Source: Phoronis ovalis
Taxonomy: Eukaryota; Phoronida; Phoronidae
Assembly: GCA_028565635.1 (NCBI GenBank)
Contig: JAOXYB010041704.1
Span: 1-12,917 of the forward strand
Direction: 5' to 3'
Length of the DNA stretch: 12,917 nt
Shown: piece by piece, positions 8,901-12,917 of the stretch
How positions within the stretch are numbered: position 1 is the first letter of the stretch
Layout of the letters: every line of letters starts with the position of its first letter
The notes under the pieces: generated by a model
What the model saw: only the letters and a program-made list of their open reading frames with translations
Databases searched by the model: none
Told to the model about the DNA's origin: nothing
Made by a program: the position numbers and the translations under genes

Positions 8901-9636
8901 TGCACAGCATCAAATGAACAGGAATCATCTACAACTGAATAAACATCACCAACAAATGGCTTACAATACACAAATCACACAGCAGCAAATGAGTAAATTT
9001 CAGCAACAAATACCTATTGATACACTGACTACACAGCATCAGAGATATAGATATCTGCAGCAGACAGTTTCACAAGCACAGCAACCAATGTTTGGTTGTC
9101 ACCTAGGTGACCATCAACTAAATGTTGTTCAACAGCAGATGTTAGCATATCAACAAAAGCAGGCAGCACATACCACTCAAATGTCTCGTCAGGAAATGCT
9201 TGCTAATCAAATGAACATAGCAAACAATGGTCAAATTGCTGAACAGCAGATATTTGCACATATCATGATGGCCAATAATGTTCAAATGCAACAGCAAAGG
9301 TTTGCTGATCAACAACATACCTTCCAGCAGAGAGAAATGCAATATGGCAATAATAGTTCTAGTGATTCAAATGTACCTCATCTTTACAATGGCTCTGGTA
9401 AACAAAGGTTTGCAAATCAACAACAGATGGCTAACAATTTCCAGCAGAGAGATGTACAATATGGCAATAATGGTTTTGGCCATTCAAATGCACCTCCTAC
9501 GTACAATAGCTCTGTTCAGCAAAGATTTACAAATCAACAGCAGATGGCTCACAATTTCCAGTCGAGAGATGCACAACATGGTAATAGTTACGATCATGCA
9601 AATGGACCTCCTCTATACAATGGAACTGGTCAGTAA
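2933..9636 (+). CDS. Giant terminal coding exon: large nuclear disordered scaffold-like protein, family not recognised
   Basis: More than 2,220 uninterrupted codons end in TAA (9634) with TAG two codons on. Codon 2971 is TTG, not a start; the first in-frame ATG is 3109, so the N-terminus comes from upstream exons. Order, numbering codons from 2971: Ser/Glu-rich lead; domain copy 1 (185-330); acidic Ser-rich linker with SIM-like motifs (436-439, 497-499, 522-524); NLS PTKKRKHE (989-996); basic RRKTAP repeats (about 1184-1269); RVTF (1296-1299) and GILK (1319-1322); domain copy 2 (1353-1515); SIM-like VIIV (1756-1759); Gln-rich tail from about 1920; three terminal tandem repeats. Nine S/T-P-x-K/R sites suggest CDK phosphorylation. 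I see no enzyme motif, zinc finger, signal peptide or membrane segment. A nuclear PP1-recruiting scaffold is the best inference. Identity as RIF1, Ki-67 or Repo-Man is not supported, because their hallmark domains are absent. Confidence 0.9.
3523..3960 (+). other. Duplicated domain, copy 1 (codons 185-330 of the giant exon)
   Basis: The copy begins FQKLQPSLLLPEE, continues with a GKHVLFVANHEGIG segment and two helices, and ends with KKILEGYRAVKQYL and IPVKFPSV. It shares order and spacing with the copy at 7027-7515: FQ[KR]L, LLLxEE, an [VA][LV]F[VL] strand with a G-rich turn, a helix with L..[LI][RK]..I, and a final helix followed by a D-[ID]-x-[PL] segment. It is the only region of the N-terminal half that looks folded: mixed hydrophobic/charged helices and few Ser/Asn runs. 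I do not recognise the fold. Confidence 0.6.
4276..4287 (+). other. SIM-like motif LVID followed by acidic residues
   Basis: The context is GEFLVIDEYSCDE: four hydrophobic/acidic core residues and a Glu/Asp-rich C-terminal flank. This is the usual form of a SUMO-interacting motif. It is one of a cluster of three within about 90 residues. A motif this short is only suggestive on its own. Confidence 0.35.
4429..4554 (+). repeat. Two tandem HISDxAV[LF]V repeats, SIM-like
   Basis: SSVKHISDCAVLVSDSD (4429-4479) and SSLVHISDYAVFVPSSESE (4504 on) are two copies with a 75-bp (25-residue) period. Each has a hydrophobic VLV or VFV core followed at once by Ser/Asp/Glu, the signature of a phospho-regulated SUMO-interacting motif. 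The repeat is internal to the disordered acidic linker. The duplication is plain in the protein; SUMO binding is inference. Confidence 0.6.
5935..5958 (+). other. Monopartite nuclear localisation signal PTKKRKHE
   Basis: Four consecutive basic residues KKRK preceded by Pro form an SV40-large-T-type signal. It overlaps TPTK (5932 on), a full CDK consensus site directly at the NLS. That arrangement is known to tune nuclear import in other proteins. Further basic patches follow at KVRR (6019 on) and KKTKMERASQKK (8269 on). Confidence 0.7.
6520..6777 (+). repeat. Three degenerate RRKTAP-type protein repeats
   Basis: Unit 1 (6520-6570) reads KIKVRRKTAPSLLQSSV. Unit 2 (6601-6669) is SSVKDEKMKERTKTTDNV and four more residues. 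Unit 3 (6709-6777) reads SSVKDGKIRERRKTAPNV and ends LQSSV. Period is about 108 bp between units 2 and 3 and shorter between 1 and 2; unit 1 lacks the SSVKD lead. R-R-K-T in units 1 and 3 fits the basophilic (Aurora/PKA type) phosphorylation consensus. The repeats lie just ahead of the PP1-docking pair. Confidence 0.7.
6856..6936 (+). other. PP1 docking pair: RVTF (6856-6867) and GILK (6925-6936)
   Basis: EKRRVTFDTLP matches the RVxF motif with the favoured basic residues before it and a Thr at x, as in Ki-67/Repo-Man-class and KNL1 PP1 regulators. Nineteen residues later, KGILKKS matches the second PP1 motif [GS]IL[KR] (SILK). Usually SILK lies N-terminal to RVxF; here the order is reversed. 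R-R-V-T also fits an Aurora/PKA site, and phosphorylation inside RVxF is known to block PP1 binding. The matches are direct; phosphatase binding is inferred. Confidence 0.6.
7027..7515 (+). other. Duplicated domain, copy 2 (codons 1353-1515 of the giant exon)
   Basis: The copy begins FQRLPDELLLSEEK, then GAAVFLYTGMNGVNGKYF, a basic helix (NIKRKIMLNREKKSRLV), a second helix (EIRKLVMERAQLLERI), a Ser-rich insert with SPSK (7300), then AKAERLVEACKKIQSIL and LTDLPVDLLPLS. It parallels copy 1 along its whole length, with a longer middle insert (163 against 146 codons). It follows the PP1-docking pair by about 30 residues. Fold and function are unknown. Confidence 0.6.
8236..8247 (+). other. SIM-like motif VIIV with acidic flank
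   Basis: The context DVEDDVIIVENCP has acidic residues on both sides of a four-residue V/I core, the strongest SIM match in the protein. A basic patch, KKTKMERASQKKTPTAQKR, follows at 8269 on. Confidence 0.45.
8728..9294 (+). other. Gln-rich prion-like region with degenerate 18-residue repeats
   Basis: The segment is dominated by Gln, Asn, His, Met and Thr with almost no acidic residues. Partly regular units are visible: QQQVANSTPTAQQQVYRH (8824 on), HQQMAYNTQITQQQMSKF (about 8947) and QQQIPIDTLTTQHQRYRY (about 9001). All three are 18 residues with the pattern QQ[QM]…TxxTxQxQxx[RK]. The rest (QQQML, RQEML, EQQIF, QQQRF) is looser. Such tails in nuclear proteins drive condensation or coactivator contacts; that role is inference. 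Most codons are CAA/CAG mixed, so this is not a pure CAG tract. Confidence 0.8.
9295..9633 (+). repeat. Three C-terminal tandem repeats (36, 39, 38 residues) ending at the stop
   Basis: The units are 9295-9402 (QRFADQQHTFQQREMQYGN…), 9403-9519 (QRFANQQQMANNFQQRDVQY…) and 9520-9633 (QRFTNQQQMAHNFQSRDAQH…). Each runs QRF-x-[ND]-QQ, F-Q-x-R-[DE], [YH]GN, [SA]N-x-P, [LT]YN-[GS] and [KQ]. The last unit's final Q is the last codon before TAA. Units 2 and 3 are most alike, so that duplication is the youngest. Boundaries are sharp at the DNA level, which indicates tandem duplication rather than loose composition. Confidence 0.95.
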
Positions 9637-10633
9637 TAGAATGGTTGTCTGTTTTACGACTTTGGAACTACAAGTAAGTTGGTTGTTATTCACTAGGTGC
9701 ATCACCATTTCCTATTAGATATGTTATTCCTAAAATATCTGCATGATTTTAATATTATTGCGAGTAATGCTTCATGGAAGCAAAATAATAATTGTGTTGT
9801 AGGAGGAAGTTTAGAAATGTAACAATACCAGATGTTTTTATTTGAATCTCAAAAGACTTGCTAATGTGGGAAAATCTTCCAGTGCTCTCTCACCCATTTT
9901 GTGTCCTTTTGATAGCTTCCCGGCTCAGGCCAATGAAATGCTAACATGTACTAAAAGCTTTGAAAATTTTCCCCTTTGATTAGCAAATTTTCTGGTGTGT
10001 CTAATGTAGGTATATCATATTAATTTTATATTAATCTATAATGTATGCTGTTTGATGAACTGGTAAAATGTTTCATCTTCAAACATTTCTAATCGTGTTC
10101 TTTCTAATATGTTTATAGGGCACAGCCATGAACACTATGGGATAAAAATGTTATAAAATCCATTACTGTACATCTTTAAGCAATTTCTGGATCAAATCCT
10201 GTTATGGCTGCTGTGACAAACGAAGTACACTTATAACAATTTTAATATGGATTGTTTTACATGAAGTTACAGATTTTTCCAAAATGTATGTTTAAAGTTG
10301 ATATTTTGTTATATTTAAAGCATATTTATCATCTGTACAATGTTTTGTTAGAATGATGCATCAACAATTCTCATCAAGCAATTAGCTTGTGATTTTATTT
10401 TTCACCAGAAACTGTTCATTGCTATGGTTACAATAACTAGGAGCATAGATCGTGAGATTTTAGTTTTATGTCTTTGGAAATATTGGTGCTAGTGGCGTGA
10501 AACTTATATTATTGTAACAGAGGCTATCTCTTCGTTCAACAACATACTTTTGACAATTACGATATGTTTAACTTCTGGAAGATGTTGCTAGCACAAAACT
10601 TTTGAAAGTATCTAATGCCCCGATATTTGTTGT

Positions 10634-10639
10634 AATAAA
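10634..10639 (+). terminator. Poly(A) signal AATAAA (proximal)
   Basis: The context is TTGTAATAAAAATTC, followed by a TTCTTTTTGCTG U/GU-rich stretch within about 20 bases. It is the first canonical hexamer after the stop that has a fitting downstream element. Confidence 0.45.
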
Positions 10640-10698
10640 AATTCTTTTTGCTGTAACCATGTGCTGTTTTACATCCAATTGTATTAATTGTTAATTAA

Positions 10699-10704
10699 AA
10701 TAAA
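10699..10704 (+). terminator. Poly(A) signal AATAAA (middle)
   Basis: It lies within TTAATTAAAATAAAGTTAGG. The downstream sequence is not markedly GU-rich, so this is the weakest of the three. Confidence 0.3.
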
Positions 10705-10785
10705 GTTAGGAACACCAGAAGGCAACTAAATTTTTGCAAATTGTAGCAAGGAATTAGTCAAGTCTAGTAAAACTGTATACACAAC

Positions 10786-10793
10786 TGTAAATA
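10786..10793 (+). promoter_or_regulatory. Pumilio/PUF-type site TGTAAATA
   Basis: This is an exact UGUANAUA match in the predicted 3' UTR, between the middle and distal poly(A) signals. Only the longest 3' end would carry it. A weaker UGUACAUC lies near 10166. Eight bases can occur by chance. Confidence 0.3.
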
Positions 10794-10926
10794 AGGTTAT
10801 ATTATATGTAAAATAAGACAAGTAGCATGTTAGAATACTGGTAGTACACATACACATAATAGTTATTGTACTAGTCTACAGTTTACTGATTCAAGTTAAA
10901 ACTGCTAGCATTTTATATTTGTGCGG

Positions 10927-10932
10927 AATAAA
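10927..10932 (+). terminator. Poly(A) signal AATAAA (distal, best)
   Basis: GCGGAATAAAGTATTTTTGT is followed by a long T/GT-rich run (GTATTTTCTTATTTTTATTT), which is a classic downstream element. It is the most likely end of the gene, and repeats begin right after it. Confidence 0.55.
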
Positions 10933-10948
10933 GTATTTTTGTATTTTC

Positions 10949-10989
10949 TTATTTTTATTTTGCCTTCTTATTATTTTTATTTTGCCTTT
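10949..10989. repeat. 22-bp-period direct duplication
   Basis: TTATTTTTATTTTGCCTT occurs at 10949 and again at 10971. It abuts the start of the dispersed-repeat-like block and the poly(A) downstream region. Confidence 0.8.
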
Positions 10990-10995
10990 TTATTA

Positions 10996-11520
10996 GGGTA
11001 GCTGCTGTTAGCAGCCATCCTATTGGATGTGTCTTTCTTTTTCCAATTTTCGGAGAGTTAGGCTTAGGGTAGAGACATAGCACTTAAGATGTGACATCCA
11101 TGAATTTGGCCATTGTTGACCTTGAGGTCAAAAGGGCCTTTAGGTGTCAAAGGTTGAAATTCTAAACTGCTCGAAGCATTCAAAGATGTGGGTATTGGAT
11201 TACAATACAGGCATGTAATTTGTATGACCCTAAGGGGCTAAAAGGCCAAATTTTCTCTTTTGGCCTCTTTCGAGTAATTTATGAAGGAAATACGAGAAAA
11301 TTTGGTCTTACAGGCCGGTAGTTTTGACTATAAGTATCCCGTGGGTGGGGAAAATTGACTTCAAGGTCAAGCGGTCAAATTCGCAAAATAGCATAAAATG
11401 GTGAAAAATTATGTTCTGCCATCCATAGGTGGTAAGGTCATTTTGAAGTGAATAAGCCCCCCAAAAAATTGGTTAAATTTCCTGTTGTGATTTTTGTTGT
11501 TCACTGGGATACTTATTAGG
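10996..11520. repeat. Dispersed-repeat-like block with palindromes and GGTCA half-sites
   Basis: Base composition and vocabulary change sharply here: GCTGCT-GTT-AGCAGC hairpin (11001-11015), perfect TTGACCT-TG-AGGTCAA palindrome (11116-11131), AGGCCAAA/TTTGGCCT hairpin (11243-11250 with 11259-11266), and TCAAGGTCA (about 11360). No frame is open for long. GACCTTGAGGTC-type sequence of this kind is, as I recall, common in dispersed repeats of bivalve genomes. I cannot see terminal repeats or a target duplication, so the boundaries are approximate and the class is unknown. Confidence 0.45.
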
Positions 11521-11782
11521 CTTCTCAGTTTATCTTTACTTGGAAAATGTATTTGATTTTCACTCTTTTGTTAGAAGTTCAGATGTAGGCAGCTAACCTG
11601 TGTTCCTCTCCTTTTTCCCTTTTCCAATGTTTGGTCAGCTGTGCTTCAAAAACAGTTAGATATACAGACTGAAAGATGGTGCATTTTTGGTGTGGATTAT
11701 GAGTGTTTATAACGATCAAAAGCAGTTGCCCTTGCTCTTAGGGATCACACTGTGAAATAGCATAAGACAATAAAATAGCATA
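11521..11782. other. Nothing identifiable
   Basis: This is AT-rich sequence between the repeat block and the candidate LTR. It contains two copies of AAATAGCATA (11755 on and 11773 on) and no coding frame. Confidence 0.4.
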
Positions 11783-12189
11783 TGTTATTCCTAGGACATA
11801 GCTTGTGGGTATTTTTAGGGACATGTTGTCCATCGTAATGTCCACCTGTATAAACAATACTGGTCATTCATAGTTTAATGACCATTGTACAACAACATTT
11901 TTCCATTAGGAAGTCTACTGTGGGTTTTTTAATGTACAGTAAATTATATTTTCAAATGTAGCATTGAAATATTTCCTGTTTTTATCTTTGAAATGCCAAA
12001 ATATAATATAAACTTGAGTGTAAAAAGTAGGGAAAGTTGGTAAGATCAGAGCAGCAGACACGAGAGCAACTGAATAATAGTGTATTGTAAATTCTCAATA
12101 GTACTATAATATATAAGTTATATCTGTTTTGAAAGAATCCAAGAAGTATTTTGATTATTTTCCTCTGATAGTCATAATAACTTCTAACA
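11783..12189 (+). mobile_element. Candidate 5' LTR (TGTTA…TAACA)
   Basis: The right boundary is supported by CA at 12188-12189 followed three bases later by a primer binding site. The left boundary, TGTTATTCCT at 11783, is chosen because it gives TG…CA ends with a 5-bp inverted TGTTA/TAACA, as LTRs require. The resulting length, 407 bp, is ordinary. Inside, AATATAATATAAACTTGAG (about 12000) resembles a TATA region. The second LTR and the target duplication are outside the window, so the left end is a hypothesis. Confidence 0.4.
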
Positions 12190-12192
12190 TTT

Positions 12193-12210
12193 TGGTGGCA
12201 GCGGTGCAGA
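12193..12210 (+). other. Retroelement primer binding site, tRNA-Leu type
   Basis: TGGTGGCAGCGGTG (12193-12206) complements the 3' end of tRNA-Leu (AAG/UAG type, …CACCGCTGCCACCA) over 14 bases including the CCA. It then diverges by a couple of bases (CAGAT rather than GGGAT). It sits three bases after a CA, the normal position downstream of a 5' LTR. tRNA-Leu priming is common in Ty3/Gypsy elements. Confidence 0.6.
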
Positions 12211-12765
12211 TCAACATAAAATATTACAGGAATATATGTGTGTGATATTTAAAATAGTTTTGAAGAATTGCTTAAAGGTGGAACTAGTTAACGTCAGGAC
12301 ATTTTGGATGTGGTACATATTATTATAAAAACTTAAACTGATACTCGCTGAAGAAACAAATTTGTTTGGCAGATAAAGTTTGCATAGAATACTGGTGGAA
12401 GAAAAATTAATTTAAAAAAAAACATCCCTGGAAGTTTGAAGAACCTGTTTCTGTGGAACTAAAATTAAATTTTGAAATATCTTGGTGGAATTTGAAGAAT
12501 CTAGACCTTTTGGCATCATTTTGGAAGAAGATCTGAAGATAAACGTATTGGTTGGAAAGCGTAATCTTGGCAGAAGATTCTGAAGCGAAGATTGAAGAGA
12601 AAGAAGATTTTAAAGGACAATTTGGATTTTTTTAAATAACATTTTATTACTTTAAAGGAAAAACTGTAAAGTTCTTTGTGATATTTGTAATTTATTGTGT
12701 ATCAGTAAAAACTGTAAGTAGAATTTCATTCAGTTACTCTCTGTAAGTGCCTGCCAGTGGTTTTT
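12211..12765 (+). mobile_element. Putative retroelement leader, purine-rich, no gag frame
   Basis: The sequence following the primer site has no long open frame. From about 12390 to 12610 it is built of loosely repeated GGTGGAA, GGAAGAAG and TGAAGA words (for example GGTGGAATTTGAAGAATC and GGAAGAAGATCTGAAG). This could be a long 5' leader of the element or a decayed gag region. No protein similarity can be read, and the element may be truncated by the repeat at the window end. Confidence 0.3.
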
Positions 12766-12917
12766 GTTATGCTCATCCACCATAGTGGAATGGGCATATT
12801 GTCGTAGTGTATGCGGCGGCGGCGGCGTATTTACCCTTTCCTTTATGTTGCTATAACTGCTTCAGCTTTCGTCAGATCATCTTTGTATTTGGTACAGGGT
12901 AAGTACAGGTCAAAGCG
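12766..12917. repeat. Partial unidentified repeat with (CGG)n tract
   Basis: The sequence changes abruptly to a higher-GC block containing ATGGG-CATATTG and a pure GCGGCGGCGGCGGCG tract (12813-12827). It runs off the window. The style is that of another dispersed repeat abutting or inserted in the retroelement leader; the class is not determinable here. Confidence 0.35.

Larger units (their letters stand above)
9637..10955 (+). other. 3' untranslated region of the giant gene
   Basis: From the double stop (TAA at 9634, TAG at 9637) to the last poly(A) signal at 10927 there is no coding frame beyond an out-of-frame read-through of the C-terminal repeats. The sequence is AU-rich. A GTAAGT at 9672 resembles a donor, so a 3' UTR intron is conceivable, but I see no matching strong acceptor. 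A UTR of about 1.3 kb with several poly(A) signals suggests alternative 3' ends. Confidence 0.6.

Noticed and set aside
2933-9636. Assignment to RIF1, Ki-67, Repo-Man or KNL1
   Set aside because: The PP1 motifs are shared, but no HEAT array, FHA domain, MELT repeats or other hallmark domain is visible, and motif order differs.
9278-9718. 146-codon plus-strand frame over the gene's end
   Set aside because: It is an out-of-frame reading of the C-terminal tandem repeats; its apparent repeats come from the same DNA.
12813-12827. (CGG)n as a CpG-island promoter
   Set aside because: It is a 15-base simple repeat in AT-rich surroundings with no other CpG enrichment or coding exon nearby.

Overview
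The window reads as AT-rich genomic DNA of an invertebrate metazoan. A lophotrochozoan, possibly a bivalve mollusc, is my best guess. The reasons are GT-AG splice signals, a very long disordered low-complexity protein, AATAAA poly(A) signals, a non-autonomous TA-flanked DNA transposon, GACCTTGAGGTC-type dispersed repeat sequence and an LTR-retroelement 5' end primed by tRNA-Leu. No prokaryotic, tRNA or rRNA gene was seen. The taxonomic call rests on repeat style only.

One gene dominates. A huge plus-strand terminal exon (about 2933-9636, over 2,220 codons, stop TAA at 9634) is preceded by a strong polypyrimidine/AG acceptor. It has no in-frame ATG until 3109, so its 5' end lies in upstream exons. 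Candidate upstream exons are 751-853, 2418-2540 and 2641-2721. The first two join in phase 0; the last join is ambiguous. I do not recognise the protein family.

The protein has clear internal structure. Two diverged copies of a roughly 150-residue helical domain (3523-3960 and 7027-7515) are separated by about 1,000 residues of Ser/Asp/Lys-rich disordered sequence. That linker carries a SUMO-interacting-motif-like cluster, an SV40-like NLS, many S/T-P-x-K/R sites, three RRKTAP-type repeats and a combined RVTF + GILK PP1 docking pair. A further SIM-like motif follows. The C-terminus is a Gln-rich prion-like tail ending in three tandem repeats of 36-39 residues that run exactly to the stop. This is the architecture of a nuclear, cell-cycle-phosphorylated scaffold that could recruit protein phosphatase 1. 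The functional reading is inference.

Flanking regions: 1-750 is mostly non-coding, with one weak minus-strand exon candidate (90-179). 854-2417 looks like a large intron holding a 67-bp-period duplication and a 703-bp pogo/Tigger-like non-autonomous element (1370-2072). 9637 to about 10955 is the 3' UTR, with three AATAAA signals and a Pumilio-type site. About 11000-11520 is dispersed-repeat-like. 11783-12189 is a candidate LTR followed by a tRNA-Leu primer binding site at 12193. The last 150 bases carry a (CGG)n tract in an apparently different repeat.
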